The position numbers and the translations under genes were made by a program. Of a stretch of DNA of 64,000 nt, positions 42,521 to 51,491 are shown piece after piece. Numbering within the stretch: position 1 is the stretch's first letter; every line of letters starts with the position of its first letter. This DNA is from Chryseobacterium sp. R2A-55 (GTDB taxonomy: Bacteria; Bacteroidota; Bacteroidia; Flavobacteriales; Weeksellaceae). Location of the stretch: assembly GCF_021401085.1 (NCBI RefSeq), contig NZ_JACBFP010000001.1, forward strand, positions 310,001 through 374,000. The letters run 5' to 3'. Below the pieces are notes generated by a model. That model was not told where the DNA came from, ran no database searches, and saw nothing but the letters and a program-made list of their open reading frames with translations.

Positions 42521-44512
42521 TCAGTTTTGATATGGCTTGAACTCCACCTGCTGGATTTTTTTGGTAATCAGTTTCTGGTCCATAAGCGGTGCCGATTCAA
42601 CCACCACATTGTGCGGCGAAACTCCCCACGCTTTGAAGTCATCACTTCCGATATACTTCACGAAATTATAGATATTGAGCGTGATTTTTTCCTTCACCGT
42701 CAGTAAAGTATCGTTGATGTAGGTATTGTCGATAATGACATATTTCAAATCCGGCGGCACATTGTGTGCCCTCAGAGACGGATGCGGACTTCTGGACGGG
42801 ATGGTGCCTTCATCCATCATATCTTGCAAAACCTGGTCGAAATAATCATTGATTCTTCGGTCCACCTTAAAACCCAGTAGGAAATTCACCCGATAAATTG
42901 TTCCGGGCATAATCTCGTCGATATTGTACTTAAAGGTATATGGATCTTCCTGGTTGATGATGTTCAGGATGAAATAGTGATCCGCCCTTTTCGGCTGCTT
43001 CCGTAGGATGGAATAGATGATCTTGGTTTCGATTTCGTCTTCTTTCTTGGCCCTGCTCAAAAAAGCGAGATTCGTGGCGTATTTGGGAATGGTTTCATCC
43101 AGTTTCAGCTCCTTGATAATGGAAACATAATCATCCAGTTTTGCAAACTTGATGAACTTGGCTTTGATCAATCTTCCGTTGTACCAAGCATACATGCACA
43201 CTGCGATGAATCCGCCCAGAACCAAAGTCAGCCAACCTCCATCGAAAATCTTCTGCACATTTGCATAGAAAAATCCGAATTCAATGGAAAGTTGAATGAT
43301 AATGAAAAGAATCGCAAAATATTTGAACCGTTTGATTCTGCCCAACCAGAAAAACAGCAGAATTGTGGTCATTAACATCGTTATGGTAATCGTCAAGCCA
43401 TACGCTGCTTCCATTGCCTCTGATTTTTTAAAGAAAATCACCACCATAAAACACATCAACATCAATCCCCAGTTGATTCTGGGAATATACATTTGTCCTT
43501 TAATCCCGGATGGATAATCGATTTGCTGATTCGGCCAGAAAGTAACCGACATGGCTTCAGAAAACATGGTGAATGCACCTGTAATCACAGATTGACTGGC
43601 AATAATTGCGGCTGCGGTTGCCAGAATTACTGCCGGTAAGATTGCCCATTCCGGCATGATTCCAAAAATGGGGTTGATTCCTTCCGCCACTTTGTTTGGA
43701 TTGTCCAGGAGCCATGCTCCCTGTCCCAGATAATTAAGAATCAGCATTACTTTGACATAAATCCAACTTACGCGGATATTTTGCTTACCGCAGTGACCTA
43801 AATCTGAATACAAAGCTTCAGCACCTGTCACACATAGAAAAACCGCGCCCATAATCACTATCGCGCTTGGCGAATGGCTAATCAGGTTGTAAGCATAATA
43901 AGGATTGAAGGCCTTTAAAATTTCTACATGGTCAAAGATATGCATCGCTCCAAAACCACCGATTACCATAAACCAGACCACCATCACCGGTCCGAAAAAC
44001 TTCCCTATAGAGGATGTTCCGAATTGTTGAACGATGAAGATTATGGCTAAAATCACCAAAGTAATCGCAACCACAGGAGTTTTGGGGCTGAAAATCTTGA
44101 GTCCTTCCACCGCGGACATCACGGTAAGAGAAGGCGTGATCACACTGTCCGCAACCAGGGTTGCTGCACCAAGAATCGCAATTAAATAGAGCCATCTCCG
44201 TTTCAGCCTTTTCACTAAGGAGTAAAGCGAAAGAATTCCACCTTCGCCTTTGTTATCGGCTCTTAATGCGATGATCACGTATTTGATCGTGGTCTGCATC
44301 GTCAATGTCCAGATGATGCAAGAGAGTGCTCCTTCGATATATTCGTCGAAAGGCATTGCGGTGCCTCCTTTGAATGCGTTCACAATCGCCTTCATCACAT
44401 AGAGTGGGGATGTTCCGATATCCCCAAAAACTACTCCCAGAGAAACCAGCACACCTATTGCAGTGAGCTTCTTGGTATCAAAATGATGACCACCTTCTAC
44501 AACTTCAGTCAT
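42521..44512 (-). CDS. kup: Kup-family low-affinity potassium transporter
   Basis: 663 residues, within the usual Kup range. LGVVFGDIGTSPLYVMKAI (first helix) is the family signature, followed by about 12 transmembrane helices to residue 450 and a soluble C-terminal domain (about 460-663). It imports K+ with protons across the inner membrane. Other motifs include KYVIIALRADNKGEGGI and the ITGAFTMFSEAMS-type helix. Monocistronic, with a -7 box 20 bp upstream. Confidence 0.96.
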   Translation of the reverse strand: MTEVVEGGHHFDTKKLTAIGVLVSLGVVFGDIGTSPLYVMKAIVNAFKGGTAMPFDEYIEGALSCIIWTLTMQTTIKYVIIALRADNKGEGGILSLYSLVKRLKRRWLYLIAILGAATLVADSVITPSLTVMSAVEGLKIFSPKTPVVAITLVILAIIFIVQQFGTSSIGKFFGPVMVVWFMVIGGFGAMHIFDHVEILKAFNPYYAYNLISHSPSAIVIMGAVFLCVTGAEALYSDLGHCGKQNIRVSWIYVKVMLILNYLGQGAWLLDNPNKVAEGINPIFGIMPEWAILPAVILATAAAIIASQSVITGAFTMFSEAMSVTFWPNQQIDYPSGIKGQMYIPRINWGLMLMCFMVVIFFKKSEAMEAAYGLTITITMLMTTILLFFWLGRIKRFKYFAILFIIIQLSIEFGFFYANVQKIFDGGWLTLVLGGFIAVCMYAWYNGRLIKAKFIKFAKLDDYVSIIKELKLDETIPKYATNLAFLSRAKKEDEIETKIIYSILRKQPKRADHYFILNIINQEDPYTFKYNIDEIMPGTIYRVNFLLGFKVDRRINDYFDQVLQDMMDEGTIPSRSPHPSLRAHNVPPDLKYVIIDNTYINDTLLTVKEKITLNIYNFVKYIGSDDFKAWGVSPHNVVVESAPLMDQKLITKKIQQVEFKPYQN

Positions 44513-44532
44513 TGACAGTGTATTTAAAGGTG

Positions 44533-44540
44533 CAAATTTA
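44533..44540 (-). promoter_or_regulatory. -7 promoter box of kup
   Basis: TAAATTTG on the minus strand, 20 bp upstream of the kup ATG at 44512. Confidence 0.5.
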
Positions 44541-44591
44541 GATTAAAAAAAATTGTGGACGATTTTTGATCCGGAAAATTTCAGGCTGGAA

Positions 44592-44622
44592 ACAAAAAAA
44601 AAAACTCCTTTTCAGGAGTTTT
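44592..44622 (-). terminator. Terminator of pdhB
   Basis: On the minus strand a perfect 9-bp stem AAAACTCCT (44622-44614) with its complement (44609-44601) and a 4-nt loop, followed by a long T run. Confidence 0.92.
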
Positions 44623-44626
44623 CGAT

Positions 44627-45610
44627 TTATGCTTTGATGTACATGGCTTTCTTCAGTTCCGCTTTTACTTTTTCCAGTTTTGGGAACCATTCTGCAAAAA
44701 GTGCTGCGGAGTACGGAGCGGGTGCGTCCGGAGTGGTAATTCTCTTGATCGGCGCATCCAGATAATCGAACGCTTTTTGCTGCACCATATAAGTGATTTC
44801 CGAAGCGACACTTGCAAAAGGCCAGGCTTCTTCCAAAATCACCAAACGGTTTGTTTTTTTCACGGAGTTCAGAATCGTGTCATAATCCAATGGACGGACC
44901 GTTCTTAAATCCACAACTTCTACTGAAATGCCTTCTTTTTCCAAATCTTCAGCGGCCTGAATGGCCAGTTTCATGATTTTTCCGAAAGAAACCAAAGTCA
45001 CGTCTTTTCCTTCTTTTTTAATGTCAGCTTTTCCGAGTGGGATATAATATTCTTCCTCTGGAATTTCCATTTTGTCGCCATACATTTGCTCGGACTCCAT
45101 GAAGATCACAGGATCATTATCTTGAATCGCTGTTTTCAACAATCCTTTTGCATCATAAGGATTTGATGGAACCACTACTTTCAATCCCGGGCAGTTGGCA
45201 TACCAGGATTCCAAAGCTTGGGAGTGCGTTGCACCCAGTTGACCTGCAGAAGCAGTTGGTCCACGGAAAACGATCGGGCAGTTCCACTGACCGCCGCTCA
45301 TTTGGCGGATTTTTGCAGCATTGTTGATGATTTGATCAATTCCTACCAGTGAAAAATTGAAAGTCATGAATTCCACAATAGGCCGGTTCCCATTCATTGC
45401 GGAACCCACTGCGATCCCGGAGAAACCTAGCTCCGCAATGGGAGTATCGATTACCCTTTTTGGGCCGAATTCGTCCAACATTCCTTTGGACGCTTTATAA
45501 GCGCCGTTGTATTCGGCAACTTCCTCGCCCATTAGATAAATTGATCCGTCTTTACGCATTTCCTCGCTCATTGCCTGCGCAATCACTTCTCGAAAAGTAT
45601 ATTCTGCCAT
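44627..45610 (-). CDS. pdhB: Pyruvate dehydrogenase E1 component, beta subunit
   Basis: 327 residues. Transketolase-like pyrimidine-binding domain with the catalytic Glu in YLMGEEVAEYNGAYK (near residue 28) and IDTPIAELGFSG; C-terminal domain with TLVSFGKIMKLAIQA and EEAWPFASVASEI. It forms the alpha2beta2 E1 that decarboxylates pyruvate with thiamine diphosphate. The alpha subunit and E2 are not adjacent, as is common in Bacteroidota, so its assignment to pyruvate rather than branched-chain 2-oxo acids rests on overall resemblance. Confidence 0.92.
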   Translation of the reverse strand: MAEYTFREVIAQAMSEEMRKDGSIYLMGEEVAEYNGAYKASKGMLDEFGPKRVIDTPIAELGFSGIAVGSAMNGNRPIVEFMTFNFSLVGIDQIINNAAKIRQMSGGQWNCPIVFRGPTASAGQLGATHSQALESWYANCPGLKVVVPSNPYDAKGLLKTAIQDNDPVIFMESEQMYGDKMEIPEEEYYIPLGKADIKKEGKDVTLVSFGKIMKLAIQAAEDLEKEGISVEVVDLRTVRPLDYDTILNSVKKTNRLVILEEAWPFASVASEITYMVQQKAFDYLDAPIKRITTPDAPAPYSAALFAEWFPKLEKVKAELKKAMYIKA

Positions 45611-45633
45611 AATCAGTTGAAAAAATTAAAGTA

Positions 45634-45641
45634 CAAAAGTA
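45634..45641 (-). promoter_or_regulatory. -7 promoter box of pdhB
   Basis: TACTTTTG on the minus strand, 23 bp upstream of the pdhB ATG at 45610. Confidence 0.5.
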
Positions 45642-45677
45642 CGGCTTTTTTCGGGATTATTCGAGTTTAGAATCACA

Positions 45678-45705
45678 AAAAAGCAACCCGAAAGAGTTGC
45701 TTTTT
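45678..45705 (-). terminator. Terminator of the DUF2147 gene
   Basis: A perfect 10-bp stem AAAAAGCAAC (45678-45687) with its complement (45696-45705) and an 8-nt loop lies after the DUF2147 stop at 45727. The arms give T runs in both directions. Confidence 0.88.
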
Positions 45706-45726
45706 GTCATATTTACTGATGAACTG

Positions 45727-46146
45727 TTAATCCACTTTGTGCCAAGTCTGAGTGCGACCGATCAGCGAGAATCCGATGTAACCTCTCACATCCAGTTTAT
45801 CACCATCTCTTTTGATGATGCATTTGTAAGTCTTTCCTGTTTTAGGATCTGTGATAGTGCCACCACTGAATTCGCTGCCATCTTTCTTCAGGTCGCGGAT
45901 GATTTCCATTCCCAATACCGGCTTACCTTTGCGGTCATCTTTGCAGAGAGAGCAGTTTGGATCTGCCGGCTTGATAAGCAGCTGCACTACTTTTCCGTAA
46001 TACTGGCCATTAGCTCTTTTCTGGATTTCCACTATCGATTTTGCCTGTCCGGTTTCATCGTCGATGGTTTTCCATTTACCTTCAATTTGTGCATACGATA
46101 ATGTTGCGAAAAACAAGGCAACAAAAGCGAAAATTATTTTTTTCAT
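45727..46146 (-). CDS. DUF2147 domain-containing secreted protein
   Basis: 139 residues. A signal peptide (MKKIIFAFVALFFATLSYA) precedes the DUF2147 domain, recognised by IEGKWKTIDDETGQAKSIV, the pair of Cys in CSLCKDDRKGKPVLGM, TITDPKTGKTYKC and LDVRGYIGFSLIGRTQTW. It is predicted periplasmic or exported, with a lipocalin-like small beta barrel. Function is unknown. Monocistronic with its own terminator. Confidence 0.92.
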   Translation of the reverse strand: MKKIIFAFVALFFATLSYAQIEGKWKTIDDETGQAKSIVEIQKRANGQYYGKVVQLLIKPADPNCSLCKDDRKGKPVLGMEIIRDLKKDGSEFSGGTITDPKTGKTYKCIIKRDGDKLDVRGYIGFSLIGRTQTWHKVD

Positions 46147-46288
46147 TTCAATATTATTTTAAATCTTTGATTGGATAAAAGTAAATAAAAAAAGTTAAAC
46201 AGCAAATTTTTCGTTATTCGCATCATAACTTATCAATGAGTTATGGAATTTTCTGAGGATTAATCATCAGTTTGCAAATATCATTAAC

Positions 46289-48211
46289 CTAATCCAATTT
46301 CCTGTTGATCACCCGGTCCATATAATCCTGATACCAAGCTTTGCAGAGTAGAATTCCCTTTTTTATTTCGGGACTGTTTACTTTTTCCATAAGGTTCTTC
46401 TCCAGATTCCTGTCGGCAATATCATAAATTCCGCTCACTTCTTTACCATCAAAACGATAGATATAGTTTCCTATCATAAACTGATTCTGAATGGAATCGG
46501 AATTAACTACCATATAATTTTTATCTGCTGAAACCAAACTTCTGCCCCAGCTGCGGATGGGTTTGTTGTATCCGATCAAGTCTGCCAATGTGGGATAAAT
46601 ATCCATTTGCTGGGCTGGTTCGGTGATTTCGCCATGCAGGTTGTATTTCGGATTGGGCGAGAAGAACAAAATTGGAACCGCGTAACGATTCATGGCCTTT
46701 TCGTATTCGGGGTAGGCGACCTGATTGGTGTGATCCGCCACAAAAACAAAAATCGTATTGCTGTACCACGGCATTTTTTCGGCAGTTTCAAAAAATTTCT
46801 TTAATGAATAATCGGTATAACCAATCGGTTCGTGGATTTCAAGCGGTCCTTTCCGGAATTTTCCCCTGTATTTTTCAGGTATTTTAAACGGATGGTGAGA
46901 GGAGACAGAGAACATGGTTGCCATGAAAGGTGACTTTTTCCGGTCCAAAGTTCTGGCGAAATACTGGAAAAACGGTTCGTCCCAAATTCCCCAGATCCCG
47001 TCGAAATCCGCATCATTATTATATTCTGTTTTTCCGTAGTAATGTTTGAACCCCAAAATATTTCCAAATCCTAAAAAACCCATCGAGCCATTCGGAGCAC
47101 CATGAAAAAATGAGGTGTCATAACCCAGTTCATTGGTCACTGAAACGATGGACTGAATTTTCTGGTTGGCGTAGGGTGAACCGGTAAAAGCATCGGTCAA
47201 ACTCGGTATTCCCGCCAAAACAGAACTCATTCCGTGAATCGACTGCCTTCCGTTGGCAAAAGCGTTGGTCGCGATCAGACTCTTGGTCGCCAAGCTGTCA
47301 AAAAACGGAGTATAGGAAACGAAGTCCTTAATTTTAGTGTTTTTATTAAATGCACCGGAATATTCTTTCGCAAAACTTTCAAGAATGAAAATCACAATAT
47401 TTGGTTTCGGCTCCACATTTTCCCTTAGATAAATTTTATAGGGATGGATGTTGTCATGGATAAATTGATCATCCACAAAATGAACCTCCTCAAAATTATT
47501 GGTGTCAATGGTTCTGAAGAACGAGAATGTACTGTTCAAAACCACATTGGCCTGCATAGGATTTTTCACAAATCTGTTGGCGTCCACCAAATTGATGGGG
47601 CGTGTTGAATGTTTGAAATCACCACGAATTCCACCCACCACCAAAACCGCAGTAATACACAAAGTGACGATGGAGGAGCTGAAATATATCCACCTGTTTT
47701 GCGGCTTCATCTCCCGAACCTTCACCTTTTTATATAAATAAGTCCAGGAAAACATTAAAACAACAAACCAAAAAATCACGAAAGGATGCTCAAAAACAGA
47801 GGCAATAAATACCTTCCCTAAATTATTTTCATGCTTTGCCACATGCAGCGCGGCGGTAGTGAGACGGGCCTGTGAAAATTTGTAATACACAAAGTCCCCG
47901 AAATTCATTCCATAAGCAATTCCGTTCATGATAAAATACAGCCAGAACAGAAATTTCTGGTAATATTTTTTCGTGTTGATCAGGATCGGCAGCAAACTCA
48001 GCAGAATAAACAATGAGTTCACATAAAGAATCCCAGTGGAATCAAATGCCGTCCCGTGGTATGCCAAGCTAAGATAATCTGAGAAAGAATCTATTTTTAT
48101 CAGATCTTTATTAAAGAACCAGAATAAAAAGCGAACGATCTGATAAAAAAAGAACGCCAAAAAAATCCGGTAAGCAAGTGTGATAATTTCCTGTAATCTA
48201 ATATCCTTCAT
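46289..48211 (-). CDS. LTA synthase-like sulfatase-family membrane protein
   Basis: 640 residues. Five predicted transmembrane helices (about 15-185) precede an extracytoplasmic sulfatase/alkaline-phosphatase-fold domain (about 265-600). Key parts: PNIVIFILESFAKEY with the metal-binding Glu, NGRQSIHGMSSVLAGIP with the likely nucleophile Ser (Thr in LtaS), and VFVADHTNQ with the metal-binding Asp-His. The family transfers phosphoglycerol or phosphoethanolamine to glycans or lipids. In a Gram-negative host without lipoteichoic acid, modification of an envelope glycan or LPS is more likely. Confidence 0.9.
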   Translation of the reverse strand: MKDIRLQEIITLAYRIFLAFFFYQIVRFLFWFFNKDLIKIDSFSDYLSLAYHGTAFDSTGILYVNSLFILLSLLPILINTKKYYQKFLFWLYFIMNGIAYGMNFGDFVYYKFSQARLTTAALHVAKHENNLGKVFIASVFEHPFVIFWFVVLMFSWTYLYKKVKVREMKPQNRWIYFSSSIVTLCITAVLVVGGIRGDFKHSTRPINLVDANRFVKNPMQANVVLNSTFSFFRTIDTNNFEEVHFVDDQFIHDNIHPYKIYLRENVEPKPNIVIFILESFAKEYSGAFNKNTKIKDFVSYTPFFDSLATKSLIATNAFANGRQSIHGMSSVLAGIPSLTDAFTGSPYANQKIQSIVSVTNELGYDTSFFHGAPNGSMGFLGFGNILGFKHYYGKTEYNNDADFDGIWGIWDEPFFQYFARTLDRKKSPFMATMFSVSSHHPFKIPEKYRGKFRKGPLEIHEPIGYTDYSLKKFFETAEKMPWYSNTIFVFVADHTNQVAYPEYEKAMNRYAVPILFFSPNPKYNLHGEITEPAQQMDIYPTLADLIGYNKPIRSWGRSLVSADKNYMVVNSDSIQNQFMIGNYIYRFDGKEVSGIYDIADRNLEKNLMEKVNSPEIKKGILLCKAWYQDYMDRVINRKLD

Positions 48212-48236
48212 TAATTTTTTTTCAAAAAGAATTTTG

Positions 48237-48244
48237 CAAATTTA
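48237..48244 (-). promoter_or_regulatory. -7 promoter box of the LTA synthase-like gene
   Basis: TAAATTTG on the minus strand, 25 bp upstream of the ATG at 48211. Confidence 0.5.
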
Positions 48245-48382
48245 CATTAATTTCAGATTTATCAGGTATTGGTGTACATTGATGCAATTGGGGTAGGTTG
48301 CAATGGTTTGCAGCTTGATCATTTTTCCTTTTTTTATCGCTGAAAGCTAATTACAGAAAGCAGATCGCATCTAAAAAATGAT

Positions 48383-48390
48383 TACTTTTG
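48383..48390 (+). promoter_or_regulatory. -7 promoter box of the phosphatidyltransferase gene
   Basis: TACTTTTG ends five bases before the ATG at 48396, so the mRNA would have no or almost no leader. The box overlaps the longer frame starting at 48378 and so argues for the ATG at 48396. Confidence 0.55.
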
Positions 48391-48395
48391 CCTTC

Positions 48396-49109
48396 ATGAA
48401 CTTCATTAAGAACAATTTGGCAAATGCCTTTACCTTAGCAAATCTTTTTTCGGGCAGCATTGGGGTCATCCACTTAATTAACGGGGACTATCAGGTTACT
48501 GCACTCTGCATTCTCCTGTCGCTCATCCTGGATTTTTTTGACGGATTTGTAGCGAGAGCAATGAAATCCAATTCAGAACTTGGGGTACAGCTGGATTCAT
48601 TGGCGGATATGGTGAGTTTTGGACTTCTCCCGGGAATTGCCATGTTTAAGGCGCTGGAAATGTTCGGAAGTGAAATTTTAGGAATCAATCTGCCTTTTGA
48701 ACTAAAATATCTGGGACTGTTCATCACTCTTTTTTCGTGTTTGAGATTGGCCATTTTCAATTTGGATGAAGAGCAAAAGTATTATTTTAAAGGTCTGAAT
48801 ACCCCTTCCAACACTATTTTGATTTTTGGACTGTATTACGCTTTCATGGAACATAAAAGTTTTTCCATTTTGTTTGAAAGTCCCGGATTTCTGCTAATTC
48901 TGACAATTCTTTTGTGCTGGTTGCTCATTTCGCCTATCAAGATGATTTCCATGAAATTCAAATCGATGAAGCTGGAAGACAATTATCCGAAAATCGCTTT
49001 GGTCATCGGTGGAGTATTGATTTTGAGTTTCTTCGGAATCTCCGGAATTCCACTGACGATGATCTTCTATATTTTGATCTCACTGGTTTTCCAAAAGCAA
49101 TTGAAATAA
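48396..49109 (+). CDS. pssA: CDP-alcohol phosphatidyltransferase, probable phosphatidylserine synthase
   Basis: 237 residues and about seven transmembrane helices. The CDP-alcohol phosphatidyltransferase signature D-x2-D-G-x2-A-R-x8-G-x3-D-x3-D is present, from LDFFDGFVARAM to GVQLDSLADMVSFG. The N-terminus NNLANAFTLANLFSGSIGV is typical of type II PssA, which makes phosphatidylserine from CDP-diacylglycerol and serine. The ATG at 48396 is chosen over 48378. It precedes an exonuclease gene on the same strand by 30 bp. Confidence 0.9.
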   Translation: MNFIKNNLANAFTLANLFSGSIGVIHLINGDYQVTALCILLSLILDFFDGFVARAMKSNSELGVQLDSLADMVSFGLLPGIAMFKALEMFGSEILGINLPFELKYLGLFITLFSCLRLAIFNLDEEQKYYFKGLNTPSNTILIFGLYYAFMEHKSFSILFESPGFLLILTILLCWLLISPIKMISMKFKSMKLEDNYPKIALVIGGVLILSFFGISGIPLTMIFYILISLVFQKQLK

Positions 49110-49139
49110 ATATTTCGTTTCCTCCATCATTCTTATTTT

Positions 49140-49904
49140 ATGAATCTAAAACTACATAAGCCACTCTGCATCTTCGATCTGGAAACCACCGGAATCACTG
49201 TCGGAAAAGACCGCATTGTGGAAATCTGCATCCTAAAAGTGAATCCGGATGCGTCGCGTGAAAGCAGGACCTGGCTCGTGAATCCTGAAAGGTCTATTCC
49301 AGCAGACGCGAGTGCCATCCACGGAATTTATGATGAAGATGTGAAAGAGGCCCCGAAATTCAAGGAAATTGCGTCCAAAATCATGGAGATGCTTTCTGGG
49401 GCTGATTTGGGGGGATTCAATTCCAACCGGTTTGATGTGCCTCTTTTGGTGGAAGAACTTTTGCGCGCGGGAATCGATTTTGATTTAAGCAAATTCAAAT
49501 TGGTGGATGCACAAACGATTTTCCACAAAATGGAACCTAGAAATCTGAGCGCTGCCTATCAGTTTTATTGCGGCAAAACGCTGGAAAACGCCCATTCAGC
49601 AGAAGCAGATGTGATGGCAACGTTTGAAGTTCTGGATGCGCAGGTTGCTCATTATGAAGATTTGCCGAATGAAATAGCAGGTTTGAGTGAGATTTCACAG
49701 CAGAATAAATTCGCGGATCTGGCCGGATTTATCGGTTTTGATGGGGATGGCAAAGAAATCTTCAATTTTGGAAAATATAAAGGACAACGGGTAAAAGACG
49801 TGTTCCAAAAGGATTTGGGATATTATGGCTGGATTCAGGCGGCGGACTTTCCACTCTATACTAAAAAAGTGTTGACCGGAATACAATTGAGGAGTAAATT
49901 CTGA
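49140..49904 (+). CDS. DnaQ-like 3'-5' exonuclease (DEDDh)
   Basis: 254 residues. ExoI is FDLETTGITVGKDRIVEI (Asp-x-Glu), ExoII GFNSNRFDVPLLVEEL (Asp), ExoIII AHSAEADVMATFEVL (His and Asp). The exonuclease domain covers about 8-175; the C-terminal 75 residues include the pattern FNFGKYKGQRVKDVF, seen in many such flavobacterial proteins. It may be the proofreading-like subunit or a repair exonuclease acting on DNA or RNA. Probably cotranscribed with pssA. Confidence 0.92.
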   Translation: MNLKLHKPLCIFDLETTGITVGKDRIVEICILKVNPDASRESRTWLVNPERSIPADASAIHGIYDEDVKEAPKFKEIASKIMEMLSGADLGGFNSNRFDVPLLVEELLRAGIDFDLSKFKLVDAQTIFHKMEPRNLSAAYQFYCGKTLENAHSAEADVMATFEVLDAQVAHYEDLPNEIAGLSEISQQNKFADLAGFIGFDGDGKEIFNFGKYKGQRVKDVFQKDLGYYGWIQAADFPLYTKKVLTGIQLRSKF

Positions 49905-50005
49905 GTGGTTGCAATGGATGCAAACGTGCGCAGCAACTGCATTTGCGTTTGAAGTATCTCAACATATTGCTGCATTTTTACCTTGTTAAATTATTAGATT
50001 ATAAA

Positions 50006-50614
50006 ATGAAAATTATCTGCATCGGCCGGAATTACGCCGAACATGCCAAAGAACTCGGAAACGAAATTCCGGAAAATCCGGTCATCTTCATGAAACCTGA
50101 TACTGCGGTTCTGAAGAAAGGTTCTGATTTTTATATTCCTGAATTTTCTGACGATATTCATTATGAATTGGAAGTGGTCGTAAAAATTTCAAAAGGCGGG
50201 AAATACATCCAGGAAGAAAATGCAGGAAAACACTATGAAGAAATCGGTTTGGGAATTGATTTCACGGCGCGCGATGTACAATCGAAATTAAAAGAGAAAG
50301 GACTTCCGTGGGAACTGGCAAAAGGTTTCGATGGTTCTGCAGTGATTTCGGAATTCTTTAAAAAGGAAGATTTTGATCTGAAAAACCTCCACTTTTCCTT
50401 ACTTAAAAATAAAGAGCGCGTACAGGATGGCAACACTTCGATGATGCTCTTCCGGCCTGAAAAAATCATCGCTTTCGTTTCACAGTATTTTACCTTGAGA
50501 ACAGGTGACCTAATTTTCACCGGAACACCGAAAGGTGTGGGAAAAGTCTCTGAAAACGATATTTTAGAGGCTTATCTGGAAGACCGCAAAATATTGGATT
50601 TAAGGATTCAGTAA
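50006..50614 (+). CDS. Fumarylacetoacetate hydrolase family protein
   Basis: 202 residues from ATG 50006 (an upstream extension to 49943 is not FAH-like). IGRNYAEHAKELGNEIP, then PVIFMKPDTAVL. The metal-binding acids are in HYELEVVVKI (Glu-x-Glu) and GIDFTARDVQ (Asp). FTGTPKGVG is the conserved late motif. Members act as hydrolases, isomerases or oxaloacetate decarboxylases; the short single-domain form resembles YcgM/FAHD1, which are acylpyruvase/oxaloacetate decarboxylase-like. Substrate uncertain. Confidence 0.92.
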   Translation: MKIICIGRNYAEHAKELGNEIPENPVIFMKPDTAVLKKGSDFYIPEFSDDIHYELEVVVKISKGGKYIQEENAGKHYEEIGLGIDFTARDVQSKLKEKGLPWELAKGFDGSAVISEFFKKEDFDLKNLHFSLLKNKERVQDGNTSMMLFRPEKIIAFVSQYFTLRTGDLIFTGTPKGVGKVSENDILEAYLEDRKILDLRIQ

Positions 50615-50675
50615 TCACCAAATATTTTCCCATATCCCAAAATATTTGTAACTTTAAGCAACAAAAATTAAAGTC

Positions 50676-51110
50676 ATGCTCAATATTATTTTGCCCATAG
50701 ATTTTTCAGACGCTACTGACAAACTGATTGAAGGTGCACTGAAATTTGCGAAGGAAACCAACGGAAAAATCTGCCTGATTCATGTTGCTCCGGCCGATAT
50801 CGGTTTTGCGATCGGTGATATGGGTTTCCAGTATTTCCCCGAAGTGGAACAAAACGAAATCAAGGAAGAGCTTCTTCGCTTAAACAACATCGAACAAAAA
50901 ATCCTGGCGCATGGTGTGGAATGTGAACACCTCTTGAAACAGGGCATTGCGGGCGACATTATTTTGGAATACGCCAAGGCGAAAAATGCCGGCTACATCG
51001 TGATGGGTTCACACGGAAGAAGCAATATGTATGATGTTTTCGTGGGAAGTCTGACCAAGGAATTAACGAAAAGATCCCCGATTCCGGTGTTGGTGGTTCC
51101 GATTTTTTAA
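50676..51110 (+). CDS. Universal stress protein family
   Basis: 144 residues, one UspA domain. N-terminal strand LPIDFSDATDKLIEGALKFA; the ATP-binding motif G-x2-G-x9-G-S is visible in MGSHGRSNMYDVFVGSLTKEL, given here as a continuous block only in part. It ends SPIPVLVVPIF, as in the family. Likely cytoplasmic, induced by growth arrest or stress; the specific role is unknown. A strong terminator follows. Confidence 0.93.
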   Translation: MLNIILPIDFSDATDKLIEGALKFAKETNGKICLIHVAPADIGFAIGDMGFQYFPEVEQNEIKEELLRLNNIEQKILAHGVECEHLLKQGIAGDIILEYAKAKNAGYIVMGSHGRSNMYDVFVGSLTKELTKRSPIPVLVVPIF

Positions 51111-51157
51111 ACGGTCAGCTGAAATATTGCCCGGCAAACAGGAAAGTAAAAACATAC

Positions 51158-51190
51158 AAAATCCCGAAACCTCATGCGTTTCGGGATTTT
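51158..51190. terminator. Bidirectional terminator between usp and the small membrane protein gene
   Basis: A perfect 13-bp stem AAAATCCCGAAAC (51158-51170) with its complement (51178-51190), loop 7 nt; T runs on both strands. It serves two convergent genes. Confidence 0.93.
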
Positions 51191-51215
51191 TATAATAAAT
51201 ATAGGTATCAATTAT

Positions 51216-51449
51216 TTATTCTCCTTTTTTCATAATGTTTGGATCGTAATAAGGATGCTTTCCCTCCGTTGGTGAGTGATATGCTTTGTCCTTGTCACCG
51301 CCTAAGGTAGCTACCAATACATAGCACCAATAACAGAACATTACAGATGCGATGATGAACAGAATCCAGTTCATGAAGTTTCCCGCAAAATCAAAAAAAC
51401 GGTACGACCATTTAAACAAATCACTTAAGTGGAGCCAGAAAGACGTCAT
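51216..51449 (-). CDS. Small membrane protein, DUF6341-like
   Basis: 77 residues. One clear transmembrane helix (about 25-48, FMNWILFIIASVMFCYWCYV) and a short N-terminal amphipathic helix. The C-terminus is hydrophilic (GGDKDKAYHSPTEGKHPYYD). It resembles the DUF6341 family of flavobacteria, a small protein with an aromatic-rich helix. It is divergent from a DUF6427-like gene, and this gene pairing recurs in the phylum. Function unknown. Confidence 0.65.
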   Translation of the reverse strand: MTSFWLHLSDLFKWSYRFFDFAGNFMNWILFIIASVMFCYWCYVLVATLGGDKDKAYHSPTEGKHPYYDPNIMKKGE

Positions 51450-51467
51450 TATTTTCCTTTTTTAAAT

Positions 51468-51475
51468 TAACTTTG
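51468..51475 (+). promoter_or_regulatory. -7 promoter box of the DUF6427-like gene
   Basis: TAACTTTG matches TAnnTTTG, 16 bp upstream of the ATG at 51492. Confidence 0.5.
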
Positions 51476-51491
51476 CACAAATTTATAAAAA